A DNA stretch of 46,611 nt, taken from Pseudomonadota bacterium (GTDB lineage Bacteria > Pseudomonadota > Gammaproteobacteria > Xanthomonadales > Rhodanobacteraceae). The DNA lies in NCBI GenBank assembly GCA_023388255.1, contig JAEWGO010000017.1, positions 1-46,611 of the forward strand, read 5' to 3'. The translations under genes and the position numbers were made by a program. Positions 32,710-41,621 of this stretch are shown piece by piece; the first letter of the stretch is position 1; each line of letters starts with the position of its first letter. The notes below the pieces were generated by a model. The model saw only the letters and a program-made list of their open reading frames with translations, was not told the origin of the DNA and did not search any database.

Positions 32710-34137
32710 TCAGTTAAGGCTGTCGGCGGCCGCGGCAGGCGCGACTGGTGCGCCCGGCCGCGCAGCCAGCATGTGCGCATTGCGCCAGTTGCCGTAGCGG
32801 AAATAGGCCACCGTCAACAGCAGCGAGATCACCGAGCCGAGCGGATAACTCCACCAGATCGCATCCGCGCCGAGGCGATCGAGCAGGCCGTAGGCGAACG
32901 GAATGCGCACCAGCCAGAACGCGATGAACAGGATCACCAGCGGCGGGATCACCGCACCGGTCGAGCGCACCACGCCGGACAGCACCATCGACACGCCGAA
33001 GAACAGGAACGCCCAGATCACGATCGCGTTCATGTGCACGGCCTGGTCGATCGCGCCGCTGTCGCCGGGCAGGAACACGCCGAACGCGGCGCGCTCGAAC
33101 AGCCAGATCAGCGCGATGACCGCGCCGCTCATCAGCGTGTTGATGACCACGCCGGCCAGCGCGGTGCGGTTCACGCGATCCCAGCGTCCGGCGCCGACGT
33201 TCTGCGCCGCCATCGAGGATGCCGCCGCGCCGACCGCGAACGCCGGCATCTGGATGTAGTTCCACAACTGCATGGCCGCGCCGAATGCGGCCGTGGTCTG
33301 CGAACCGAAGCGGTTCACGAGGCTGATCATCGCGATCATGCTCGACGAGATCACGACCATCTGCAGGCCCATCGGCACGCCCTTGCCGACCAGCGAGCGC
33401 AGGATCGTCGTGTCGATGCGCAGGTAGCGCAGCTCGTCCGCATGCAGCCACAGGAAATGCTTGCGCCGGTACAGGTGCACGAGGATCGCAACGAGGCTGA
33501 CGACGTTGGCGATCAAGGTCGCCGTCGCCGATCCGGCAATGCCGAGCGCCGGGATCGGCCCCAGGCCGAAGATGAAAAGCGGGTTCAGCACGATGTCCAG
33601 CCCGACCGACAGCAGCAGGAAGCGGAATGGCGTCTTCGAATCGCCGGCGCCACGCAGGCTCATCATCACGAACGCGTACAGATACATCGCCGGCATCGCG
33701 AGGAAGATGATGCGCAGATAGCTGACCGCCAGCGGCAATGCATCCGCCGGAGTCTGCATCCACGCCAGCAGCGGCGGCGCGAGCAGGAAACCGAGCAGTG
33801 CGATCGCGGCCGAGACGAGGCCGAAAAAACTCGCGCTGGTGCCGACCACGCGCTTGGCCTGGTCGAGGTTCTTCGCGCCGATGCTCTGGCCGACCAGGAT
33901 CGTCGCCGCCATGCCGACGCCGAACACCGCGCCGAGCAGGAAGAACAGGATCGTGTTCGCGTTGGATGTCGCCGTCAGCGCGGCTTCGCCGAGATAGCGT
34001 CCAACCCAGATCGCGTTGACCGATCCATTCAGCGATTGCAGCACATTGCCGGCGAGGATCGGCAGCGAAAAGAAGAACAAGGTCTTGCCGATCGCGCCCT
34101 CGGTCAACGAGGCGCCGGCGTGTGGTGCGGAAGTCAT
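32710..34137 (-). CDS. MATE family efflux transporter
   Basis: A 475-aa polytopic protein with about 12 helices. MATE-type features: IGKTLFFFSLPILAGNVLQSLNGSVNAIWVGRYLG at the start and its half-repeat counterpart LVGKGVPMGLQMVVISSSMIAMISLVNRFGSQTTAAFGAAMQ in the second half, consistent with the internal duplication of the family. Expected role: Na+ or H+ driven export of cationic drugs or metabolites. Start ATG 34137 (MTSAPHAG); a longer frame to 34164 exists. Divergent from the VPS10-type protein gene. Confidence 0.93.
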   Translation of the reverse strand: MTSAPHAGASLTEGAIGKTLFFFSLPILAGNVLQSLNGSVNAIWVGRYLGEAALTATSNANTILFFLLGAVFGVGMAATILVGQSIGAKNLDQAKRVVGTSASFFGLVSAAIALLGFLLAPPLLAWMQTPADALPLAVSYLRIIFLAMPAMYLYAFVMMSLRGAGDSKTPFRFLLLSVGLDIVLNPLFIFGLGPIPALGIAGSATATLIANVVSLVAILVHLYRRKHFLWLHADELRYLRIDTTILRSLVGKGVPMGLQMVVISSSMIAMISLVNRFGSQTTAAFGAAMQLWNYIQMPAFAVGAAASSMAAQNVGAGRWDRVNRTALAGVVINTLMSGAVIALIWLFERAAFGVFLPGDSGAIDQAVHMNAIVIWAFLFFGVSMVLSGVVRSTGAVIPPLVILFIAFWLVRIPFAYGLLDRLGADAIWWSYPLGSVISLLLTVAYFRYGNWRNAHMLAARPGAPVAPAAAADSLN

Positions 34138-34313
34138 CGGGCAATCCGGACGGAATCGACGCATCCTGCCCGAGCGAGCCTCGTGCGGGAAGTGCTGCAG
34201 AGTTGCTCATCGCATCTCGATCGACCATGACATGCCTTCCGTCACGAGTCGCATCGGCGATGCATCGATAGAATGAGATGCGGTCGATCATGGCCAGTGC
34301 CCGGGGAGTTCCG

Positions 34314-37300
34314 ATGGTTTCGCGAGGTTTCGTTGGCGCCTTGGTCGCGCTGGCCAGCATGCACGTGCTCGCCCAGGTCGATCCCGCGCAGTTCCAGGAC
34401 CTGCACTGGCGTTCGATCGGCCCGTTTCGCGGTGGCCGCGTGCTGACCGTCGCCGGCGTGCCGGACCAGCCTGCGCATTTCTACTTTGGCGCGGTCAACG
34501 GCGGCGTGTGGGAAACGCAGGACGCCGGCCGCACCTGGCGGCCGATCTTCGACGAGCAGCCGGTCGGCTCGATCGGCGCGCTCGCCATCGCGCCGTCGGA
34601 CCCGAACGTGCTCTACGTCGGCACCGGCGAGGCCGACATGCGTTCGGATATCGCACAGGGCGAAGGCGTCTACAAATCCACCGACGCCGGCAAGCACTGG
34701 CGCAAGATCGGACTCGCCGACACGCAACAGATCGGCCGCATCCTCGTCGATCCGCGCGACGCGGCCACGGTCTTCGTCGCCGCGCTCGGCCATCCGTATG
34801 GACCGAACGCCGAGCGCGGCGTATTCCGTTCGCGCGACGGTGGATCGAGCTGGCAGAAAGTGCTCGGCCCGGACGACGCCACCGGTGCGATCGACCTCGC
34901 ATTCGAGCCCGGCAATCCGCGCGTGATCTACGCCAGCCTGTGGCAGGCACGGCGCACGCCGTGGAACGTCTACCCGCCGGCGAGCGGGCCCGGCAGCGGC
35001 CTCTACAAATCGAGCGACGGCGGCGACACCTGGCAACCGATCCGCGGCAACGGTTTCGCGCAAGGAAAAATCGGCCGCATCGGCATCGATGTCGCGCCGA
35101 GCGATCCGAAGCGCGTCTATGCCATCGTCGATGGCGACGAAGGCGGCCTGTATCGCTCCGATGATGCCGGTGCGCACTGGCGCAGGACCAGCAGCGATCC
35201 GCGCATCTGGCAGCGCGGCTGGTATTTCGGCCGCATCACGGTCGATCCGAAGAACGCCGACCGCGTCTATGCGATGAACACGATCGTGCTGCGTTCGGAT
35301 GACGGCGGCGCGAACTTCGTCGCGCTCAAGGGCGACGACACCGGCGACGATTTCCACGAACTGTGGATCGATCCGCAGCAGCCCGACCGGCGCATCCTCG
35401 GCGTCGACCAGGGCGCGATCGTGAGCGTGAACGGCGGCCGCACATGGTCGAGTTGGTACAACCAGCCGACCGCGCAGATGTACCACGTGATCACCGACAA
35501 CCGCTTTCCGTATCGCGTCTACGGCGCGCAGCAGGATTCCGGTGCGGTGATGCTGCCGAGCCGCGGCAATACGCGCGACGGCATCACGATGCGCGAGTTC
35601 GGCGAGATCACCGCGGGCGGCGAGGCCGGCATGATCGCGCCCGATCCGCTGGACGCGAACCTCGTCTACGGCGGCACCGTGGCCAGGCTCGACCTGCACA
35701 GCGAACAGACCCGTGAGGTCGATCCGACGCTCGCCGAACCCGATCTCTATCGCCGCACCTGGACCTTGCCGCTGGTGTTCGGCAAGCGCAACCCGAAGGC
35801 GCTGTATTTCGGCAACCAGAAGATCTGGCGCACGACCAACGGCGGCGAGCACTGGGACGCGATCAGTCCCGACCTTACGCGCGAGAGCCCCGGCGTGCCG
35901 CCGAACCTCGACGCGGTGACCGCCGCGAACAACCTCGGCCAGGGGCCGCGCCGCGGTGTCGTCTATGCGATCGCGCCGTCGCCACTGGCCGATGGCCTGC
36001 TCTGGGCCGGCACAGACGACGGCCGTGTCTGGCGCACGCGCGACGACGGCAAGCAGTGGGACGAGGTAACGCCGGCGGCGGTCACCGCATGGTCGAAAGT
36101 CGGCGTCATCGAAGCCTCGCATTTCGACGCGGGTACCGCCTACATCGCGATCGACCGCCATCGCCTCGACGATCGCAAGCCCTATATCTACCGCACGCAC
36201 GATGACGGCAAAAGCTGGCAACTCGTCGTCGCCGGCATCCGCGACGGCGATTTCGTCAACGCGGTGCGCGAAGACCCAAAGAAGCGCGGCCAGCTCTACG
36301 CCGGCACCGAACTCGGCGTCTACGTCTCATTCGACGACGGCGACCATTGGCAGCCGCTGCAGCAGAACCTGCCACGCACGTCGGTGCGCGACATCGACGT
36401 GCACGGCGACGACCTCGTGATCGCGACGCATGGCCGCGGCTTCTGGATCATGGATGACGTTTCCGCGCTTCGACAAATGGACGCCAAGACGGCCAAGTCG
36501 GAAGCGCGATTGTTCGCGCCGTCGACTGCGATCCGCTATCGCGGTGCGGAGTTCGCCGGCACGCCGATGCCGAAGGACGAGCCGATGGCGGCGAATCCGC
36601 GTGCCGGCGCGAACATCGACTATCTGCTCATCTCCGCGCCGAAGACACCGGTCGAGCTTTCGATCCACGACGCGCACGGCGCGCTCGTACGCCGCTACAG
36701 CAGCGCGGATGCAGCGCACCCCGCCGACCCGGCCAAGCTGGGCCAGGCACCGGAATGGATCGACACTCCGTCGACGTTGAAGGCGACGCCGGGCATGCAT
36801 CGTTTCGTGTGGCCGCTGCGCTGGGCATCCGCGTCGGCGAAAGGCAATGCGTATGCGGACGGTGTGTGGGCAACGCCGGGCACCTACACGCTGGAACTCG
36901 TCGTCGACGGACGCCACTTTCGCCAGTCGCTGACGGCCGCTGCCGATCCGCGCATCGATCTGCCCGCGTCCGCCTGGGCCGAGCAGTTCGCGCTCGCGCG
37001 TCGCGTGGAAACCTTGCAGGTGCGCATCGGCACTGCGAACGAAGCCGCGGGAACCCTGCGTGCTGCGATGGTCGAGCGGCGTCGGCAGGCCAGCGGCGAT
37101 GCGGCGACCGCGCTCGATGCGTTTGCCGAAAAGCTGGCCACGGTATCCGGCGCACGTCCGGCGACGAATCCGTACAACGCGTGGAATTCGCCGCCGCACG
37201 ATGTCGCCACGCTCGCGTTCGTGCATTCGTCGCTGGAGGCTCTGTTCGGCGCGATCGAAAGCGCCGACGCGGCGCCGTCGCCCGACGCCCGTATCGGCGC

Positions 37301-37436
37301 GGACAAGCTGGCCGCGCTGGCGGAGAAGACACTGAAGGCATGGGCGGTGTTCGAGCGCGACGACCTGCGCGCGCTGGAGACGGCGCTCGCGAAGGCGCAT
37401 CTGCCGCCGCTGCGTCGCGCCAGTGGCGCGAAGTAG
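34314..37436 (+). CDS. Secreted VPS10/BNR beta-propeller protein
   Basis: A 1040-aa exported protein. A signal peptide (VSRGFVGALVALASMHVLAQ) leads into a large sortilin/VPS10-like propeller built of BNR/Asp-box repeats S-x-D-x-G-x-x-W (STDAGKHW, SRDGGSSW, SSDGGDTW, SDDAGAHW, TRDDGKQW, THDDGKSW, SFDDGDHW). A C-terminal helical segment (about 850-1040) follows. Such proteins are often labelled glycosyl hydrolases, but no catalytic residues are evident; binding of protein or glycan partners is equally likely. ATG 34314 was chosen for GGGGAG at 34303-34308; earlier ATGs at 34278 and 34290 lack one. TAGAAT at 34269-34274 may be a -10 box. Confidence 0.88.
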   Translation: MVSRGFVGALVALASMHVLAQVDPAQFQDLHWRSIGPFRGGRVLTVAGVPDQPAHFYFGAVNGGVWETQDAGRTWRPIFDEQPVGSIGALAIAPSDPNVLYVGTGEADMRSDIAQGEGVYKSTDAGKHWRKIGLADTQQIGRILVDPRDAATVFVAALGHPYGPNAERGVFRSRDGGSSWQKVLGPDDATGAIDLAFEPGNPRVIYASLWQARRTPWNVYPPASGPGSGLYKSSDGGDTWQPIRGNGFAQGKIGRIGIDVAPSDPKRVYAIVDGDEGGLYRSDDAGAHWRRTSSDPRIWQRGWYFGRITVDPKNADRVYAMNTIVLRSDDGGANFVALKGDDTGDDFHELWIDPQQPDRRILGVDQGAIVSVNGGRTWSSWYNQPTAQMYHVITDNRFPYRVYGAQQDSGAVMLPSRGNTRDGITMREFGEITAGGEAGMIAPDPLDANLVYGGTVARLDLHSEQTREVDPTLAEPDLYRRTWTLPLVFGKRNPKALYFGNQKIWRTTNGGEHWDAISPDLTRESPGVPPNLDAVTAANNLGQGPRRGVVYAIAPSPLADGLLWAGTDDGRVWRTRDDGKQWDEVTPAAVTAWSKVGVIEASHFDAGTAYIAIDRHRLDDRKPYIYRTHDDGKSWQLVVAGIRDGDFVNAVREDPKKRGQLYAGTELGVYVSFDDGDHWQPLQQNLPRTSVRDIDVHGDDLVIATHGRGFWIMDDVSALRQMDAKTAKSEARLFAPSTAIRYRGAEFAGTPMPKDEPMAANPRAGANIDYLLISAPKTPVELSIHDAHGALVRRYSSADAAHPADPAKLGQAPEWIDTPSTLKATPGMHRFVWPLRWASASAKGNAYADGVWATPGTYTLELVVDGRHFRQSLTAAADPRIDLPASAWAEQFALARRVETLQVRIGTANEAAGTLRAAMVERRRQASGDAATALDAFAEKLATVSGARPATNPYNAWNSPPHDVATLAFVHSSLEALFGAIESADAAPSPDARIGADKLAALAEKTLKAWAVFERDDLRALETALAKAHLPPLRRASGAK

Positions 37437-37663
37437 CGGCGTGAGTTCGGTGTTCGCCGATCCAACGCTTTCCGCGCAAGGGGCTGGCATGACTGGCGCC
37501 ATCCTGGCGCCGACGCTCCGCACCAGCCGCGGCGCGCGCAGCCGTGCCGTGCCGCAGCGCGCGCAAGCGCCAGCGTGGGGATGCGCGCAGCGGGCTTCAA
37601 CGGCAGGACCTCCGGCGGTTGGGCGAGCAGGGCACGCACGCGCTGCCGCATGCGCCCGCCTGC

Positions 37664-38302
37664 CTACCGCGCCGGTGAAACCTTCTTCGCCGCGGCATCG
37701 GCCGCTTCCTGCCCGAACAGCGCAATCGCGGTGCGCGCGACCTGTGCGGTGTCGTAGTACGCATATGCCCCGACACCGAGCGCGCCGACCACCGGCAGCC
37801 AGCGCGCAATGCCGCGTCCGGCAATGCGTTTGGACACGCTGACGCCGATCTTCGCCGCGACCTTCTCGATCACGCGCAGCGGCACGTCCTGGATCAGCAG
37901 GCGCGCTCCGATTTGCACGGTCACGTCGCGCATCGCCTGTGCGGCGGCGTGGCGGAACAGGCAATACAGCATCTGCGACCTCGTCAGCTCGGCACTTACG
38001 CCGTAGGCGCCGGCGATGTCCGCGACCATCTGGCGCTGGACGTTCCAGATGATCTTCAGCTCCGGCAGGATCGTCAGCCAGCCCAGCGGCCCGGGCGGCA
38101 GCGCCAACGTTCCTGCGGCCAATGCGGCCTTGTTCGCCGCGGCCGAGGCAATCGTGCGTGCGCGATGATCGGGGCCGCGGCTCTTGTGTTCCTCGGTATC
38201 GGGCACGCGCCCGGCGATGTCGAGGATCAGCCGGGTCAAGCGCTCGCCGGGCGTGGTGGCGGCAGCATCGTCGATCCGGCGGGCGGGGATGTTCCTGGCC
38301 AT
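37664..38302 (-). CDS. EcsC-like protein
   Basis: A 212-aa protein with a central hydrophobic segment (ALAAGTLALPPGPLGWLTILPEL, about residues 55-77) and a C-terminal one (WLPVVGALGVGAYAYYDTAQVARTAIALFG). The pattern, with a helical core (IWNVQRQMVADIAGAYGV) and the GARLLIQDVPLRVIEKVAAKIGV stretch, resembles EcsC-family proteins, whose function is unknown. The start ATG 38302 begins MARNIPARRIDD. The assignment rests on overall pattern; an unrelated small membrane protein cannot be excluded. Convergent with the VPS10-type gene. Confidence 0.6.
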   Translation of the reverse strand: MARNIPARRIDDAAATTPGERLTRLILDIAGRVPDTEEHKSRGPDHRARTIASAAANKAALAAGTLALPPGPLGWLTILPELKIIWNVQRQMVADIAGAYGVSAELTRSQMLYCLFRHAAAQAMRDVTVQIGARLLIQDVPLRVIEKVAAKIGVSVSKRIAGRGIARWLPVVGALGVGAYAYYDTAQVARTAIALFGQEAADAAAKKVSPAR

Positions 38303-38418
38303 GGCGGTTCCGGCAGTGGCGTCGCGGGCATCCTCACCTGCCGTCGCATCGAGGGCAAGCAATGCGGACCCCGGGGATGATTGCCGGTCAGCTTGCGTGC
38401 ATCCGACACGAGCGGCTT

Positions 38419-39864
38419 CTAGTCGAAGCCATTCGCGAACAACCGGTCCGCGCCGCGATAAGTGCCCACGATCAATGAAGGCGGTGCGCTTCCAATGGGG
38501 CGCGCTGGCGGCACATCGAGCGGCGTGATCAGGGCGACGACGCCACCCGTGAGCGTGTCGGCGCCGTTCCACGCACCGGTCTGCTCGACGATGGCGCCGG
38601 GCAGCGCGCTGAGGAAGAACGTGTCGGCATCGATCGCCGCGCCGGCCGGGTCTTCGAATGTCGCGCCGGCGGTGTCGAGATTCAGCCCGAGTACCGACAG
38701 CAGCGGCGGCGTGACGCTGTCCACCGGTCCGCCGGCTCGCGCCTGACTGGCATCGGGCGCGCCGCGCAGTCGGATGCGCGTCGCCCAGCGATTGCCGAGG
38801 CGGTCGAGGTAACCTCGCAGCTCGATCTGGCGCGCCTGACCGATGCCATTGGTGTAGATGCCATCGCGGTCGCGCACCTGCGCAGTGCGGCGCACGGAAT
38901 TGCCGAGCAGGGTCACGCGTCCTTCGACGCCGGGAATCACGTCGGACGGCTGGGCCGGTGCTTCGAGTCGGATCATCGGCGCATTGAACTGGATGCCCTG
39001 CGCGGCGAACGCGAGGTTTTCGCCGAACACGCCATCCACTTCGATCGAGGCGCCGGGCACGAGATCGTCGGCGTTGCCGAAACGGAATTCCGTGGTGTCG
39101 TCGTAGCTCACCGTGTAAGGACCGAATCGGAACGTGGTCGCCTCGACCTCGCCGACCAGTCCGCTCAGCGCACCGAGCGCGCCGGGCGTGCCGAGCGGCA
39201 CCGGATCGACGCAGGTCAATCGCGCCACCGTGTCGAGCACGGAGTCGGCGCTGAAGCCATCGATCGCGGTCGCGCGGATTTCGACGAAGCGGCCGACCGT
39301 CAACGCGTCGCCGCAATCGATCGGCGTGACGCCGACAAGGCTGACGCGCTGCGTGCCAAGCGAGGCCTCGTTGCCGTTCAGCGCGGTCACGTAGCCGGAC
39401 AGTAGCCAGCGTGGCGTCGGCGTCGGCAGATATTCGATGAACGAGGCGAGCAGACTGGCATTCGTGTCGACGTAGCCGCTCACGTCGAGATGGTTGCCGA
39501 GCGCGATGGAGGCGATCGTGCCGCCCGGAACGCCCGCGAGCGCGGTGTCCGCGGTCACCGTGACGTCCTGACCGAGTACGCGCAGCGGCGCGGTCGAGGT
39601 GACTGGCCCGCGCACGGCATAGGAGAACACGAGGGTTGCCGCGGCGATCACGCCAGTGGGCGCGAGCGATGTCGCGTGGGTGGCTTCGACGCGCATGCCG
39701 CGCTTTTGCGGCAAGGGTGAGCCGGACGGCAACGCCTCGCCATCGACGATCACCTGCGTCTGCGCATCGACGACGACGGAGTGCCCCTGGATGTCCAGCA
39801 CATCCTGCGCGCCTGCCGGCAGTGCGCTGCATAGCAGTGCGGCAACCAGCGTCACGTGGCGCAT
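38419..39864 (-). CDS. Secreted DUF5666-type multi-domain beta-barrel protein
   Basis: A 481-aa exported protein: signal peptide (MRHVTLVAALLCSALPAGAQ) followed by about five successive ~70-residue OB-like units of the DUF5666 type, each opening with a G-x-V segment and closing on a strand (LSGYVTALNGNEASLG, LSGLVGEVEATTFRFG, VEGRVTLLGNSVRR and others). The C-terminus is RLFANGFD, a short F-x-x-G-F-D/E end found on exported proteins of related bacteria. Start ATG 39864 has GAGGGAGA upstream. The frame continues to 40074 without coding character. Role unknown, probably surface-exposed or released. Confidence 0.75.
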   Translation of the reverse strand: MRHVTLVAALLCSALPAGAQDVLDIQGHSVVVDAQTQVIVDGEALPSGSPLPQKRGMRVEATHATSLAPTGVIAAATLVFSYAVRGPVTSTAPLRVLGQDVTVTADTALAGVPGGTIASIALGNHLDVSGYVDTNASLLASFIEYLPTPTPRWLLSGYVTALNGNEASLGTQRVSLVGVTPIDCGDALTVGRFVEIRATAIDGFSADSVLDTVARLTCVDPVPLGTPGALGALSGLVGEVEATTFRFGPYTVSYDDTTEFRFGNADDLVPGASIEVDGVFGENLAFAAQGIQFNAPMIRLEAPAQPSDVIPGVEGRVTLLGNSVRRTAQVRDRDGIYTNGIGQARQIELRGYLDRLGNRWATRIRLRGAPDASQARAGGPVDSVTPPLLSVLGLNLDTAGATFEDPAGAAIDADTFFLSALPGAIVEQTGAWNGADTLTGGVVALITPLDVPPARPIGSAPPSLIVGTYRGADRLFANGFD

Positions 39865-40060
39865 CGCGTTCTCCCTCAACCCGGCCCGGAGTGGCGAGCC
39901 TAGCGCGCCGACCGCTGCCGCGGCATTCAGTTCGTCGCATCGAACGCACGGTTCATCGCTGCATGCGGGCGTCATATTGGCGTCAAGCATCGACGAGTTG
40001 GGCGCATGGGTGCAGGAAATGCGGTGTGGCACCATCCGGACCGCCTTATGCTTGCGACCC

Positions 40061-40624
40061 ATGGACGCTTTCAACTATCTCTCCGTTCTGATCTCGCTGA
40101 TCCTTGGCCTCGCGATCACGCAGGTGCTGAAGGGTTTTCGCGGCTTGATGCAATCGCGCACGCGCCTGGCCGGCTATTGGCCGGCGGTGGTATGGGCGAT
40201 CCTCGTGCTGGTGATCTCGGTGCAGGCGTGGTGGGCGATGTTCGGCCTGCGCCAAGTTCCGGAATGGACGTTCTACGGCTTCTCCGCCGTACTCGCGCAG
40301 ACGATCGTCTTGTACCTGCTGGCCGCGCTGGTATTGCCCGATTTCTTCGGCGATGCGCCGGTGAACCTGCGCGCGCACTACTACGGGCAGCGCCGTTGGT
40401 TCTTCGCGCTGCTGGCGCTGCTGATCGCGACCAGCCTCGGCAGGCAATTGATCCTCGGCGGACGCCTGCCGCCACCGGCCGACCTCGGCTTCCACGTGTT
40501 GTTCGCGATGCTCGGCGTCAGCGGCGTCCTGATCGGAAGCCCGCGCTACCACGCCTTTCTTGCCATCTTCGGTACGTTCTCCATCGGTGCCTACATCACG
40601 CTGCTGTTCACGCATCTGCAATGA
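40061..40624 (+). CDS. Multi-pass membrane protein, unknown function
   Basis: A 187-aa protein with five to six predicted helices: YLSVLISLILGLAITQVLKGF, WPAVVWAILVLVISVQAWWAMFGL, FYGFSAVLAQTIVLYLLAALVLPDFF, WFFALLALLIATSLGRQLI, FHVLFAMLGVSGVLIG and AFLAIFGTFSIGAYITLLF. Soluble parts are very short. I do not recognise a family with certainty. Start ATG 40061; the in-frame extension to 39656 is antisense to the DUF5666 gene. It is followed 71 bp later by the SRPBCC gene, with the palindromes between. Confidence 0.72.
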   Translation: MDAFNYLSVLISLILGLAITQVLKGFRGLMQSRTRLAGYWPAVVWAILVLVISVQAWWAMFGLRQVPEWTFYGFSAVLAQTIVLYLLAALVLPDFFGDAPVNLRAHYYGQRRWFFALLALLIATSLGRQLILGGRLPPPADLGFHVLFAMLGVSGVLIGSPRYHAFLAIFGTFSIGAYITLLFTHLQ

Positions 40625-40631
40625 CCTGAAA

Positions 40632-40651
40632 ATGCAACCAAAGGGTTGCAT
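40632..40651. promoter_or_regulatory. Operator-like palindrome 1 upstream of SRPBCC-arsR
   Basis: ATGCAACC-AAAG-GGTTGCAT, a perfect 8-bp inverted repeat. A candidate -35 (TTGCAT, 40646-40651) lies in its right arm and a weak -10 (CATGAT, 40669-40674) follows at 17 bp, so a bound repressor would block the promoter. A third half-site GGTTGC is at 40663-40668. Confidence 0.5.
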
Positions 40652-40677
40652 GATGTCGGAAGGGTTGCCATGATTGC

Positions 40678-40693
40678 GCAACCTGGAGGTTGC
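40678..40693. promoter_or_regulatory. Operator-like palindrome 2, covering the SRPBCC ribosome-binding site
   Basis: GCAACC-TGGA-GGTTGC uses the same half-site as palindrome 1, with centres 44 bp apart (about four helical turns). It overlaps the Shine-Dalgarno GGAGGT (40685-40690) of the SRPBCC gene, so in RNA it could also hide the ribosome-binding site. Confidence 0.5.
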
Positions 40694-40695
40694 TC

Positions 40696-41190
40696 ATGAA
40701 TATCGATCGCATCGAGAAGAAGGTGCTGCTGCATGCCTCGCTCGACCGAGTCTGGCGCGCCGTCAGCGACGCGCGGGAGTTCGGTCAATGGTTCGGCGTC
40801 GCCTTCGATGGCGTATTCACCGAGAACGCGAAGCTGACCGGCCGGATCGTGCCGACGCGCGTCGACGCCGACGTCGCCGCGCAGCAGAAGCCCCACGAAG
40901 GCAAGCCGTTCGAGTTCGTCGTCGAGCGCATCGAGCCGATGCGGCGTATTTCGTTCCGCTGGCATCCGTTTGCGATCGAGCCGGGCGTGGACTATTCGCA
41001 GGAGCCGATGACCTTGATCGTGTTCGAACTGGAGCCGGTCGCTGACGGCATCCTGCTGACGATCACCGAGTCGGGTTTCGACCGCATTCCGCTTGCGCGC
41101 CGTGCGGCGGCGTTCGCGGCGAACGACGGTGGCTGGCAGGCGCAGACGATGCTCGTGCGCAAATACCTCGCGCTGCGCGCGGACGACTGA
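40696..41190 (+). CDS. SRPBCC (AHSA1-like) family protein
   Basis: A 164-aa protein of the START/SRPBCC fold. KKVLLHASLDRVWRAVSDAREFGQWFG is the typical AHSA1-type opening (phi-x-A-x-x-x-V-W-x-A-hh-D-x-x-x-h-x-x-W), FEFVVERIEPMRRISFRWHP carries the middle strands, and LLTITESGFDRIPLARR-x-AAFAANDGGW is the usual C-terminal helix region. These cavity proteins bind hydrophobic ligands or act beside ArsR-type regulators. Start ATG 40696, 5 nt after GGAGGT. It lies 7 bp from the arsR-type gene, so the two form an operon. Confidence 0.92.
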   Translation: MNIDRIEKKVLLHASLDRVWRAVSDAREFGQWFGVAFDGVFTENAKLTGRIVPTRVDADVAAQQKPHEGKPFEFVVERIEPMRRISFRWHPFAIEPGVDYSQEPMTLIVFELEPVADGILLTITESGFDRIPLARRAAAFAANDGGWQAQTMLVRKYLALRADD

Positions 41191-41197
41191 AGCGTAC

Positions 41198-41545
41198 ATG
41201 TCCGCCAGACGCAGCATCACGCGCCTGCGCGAGTCCGCACCAGTGTTCGCCGCGCTCGGCGACGCGACGCGCCTGCGCATCGTCGCGCGCTTGTGCGACG
41301 GCGGCCCGCAATCGATCGTGCGCCTGACCGAAGGTGCCGAAGTCTCGCGCCAGGCGATCACCAAGCACCTGCGCGCGCTCGAGGATGCGGGCCTCGTGCG
41401 CAGCGGCCGCGACGGCCGCGAATGCATCTGGGAGCTGCGTACGCGACGCCTTGCCGAAGCGCGCCAATGCCTCGACCGGATCGCCGACCAATGGGATGCG
41501 GCGATCGGTCGCCTGCGTGCACTGGTGGAGGCGGAGCGGGATTGA
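41198..41545 (+). CDS. ArsR-family winged-helix repressor
   Basis: A 115-aa HTH regulator. VFAALGDATRLRIVARLCDGGPQSIVRLTEGAEVSRQAITKHLRALEDAGLVRSGRDGRECIWEL covers helix 1 to the wing; recognition helix SRQAITKHLRAL. No ELCVCDL-type metal-binding cysteines are present, so metals are an unlikely signal. The family usually represses its own operon. Two GCAACC/GGTTGC palindromes upstream of the paired SRPBCC gene are the probable operators (inference). ArsR-SRPBCC pairs are common; the order here is SRPBCC first. Confidence 0.93.
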   Translation: MSARRSITRLRESAPVFAALGDATRLRIVARLCDGGPQSIVRLTEGAEVSRQAITKHLRALEDAGLVRSGRDGRECIWELRTRRLAEARQCLDRIADQWDAAIGRLRALVEAERD

Positions 41546-41621
41546 CCGCATCCGCGTGCCGCGCGAGTGCTAGGATCGGCCGGCATCGGCGGTCGACGCC
41601 GTCGCAATGGAGATGTGCGGG

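Noticed and set aside
34242..36221. A 659-aa minus-strand frame within the VPS10-type gene
   Set aside because: Antisense to the BNR repeats; no ribosome-binding site or family.
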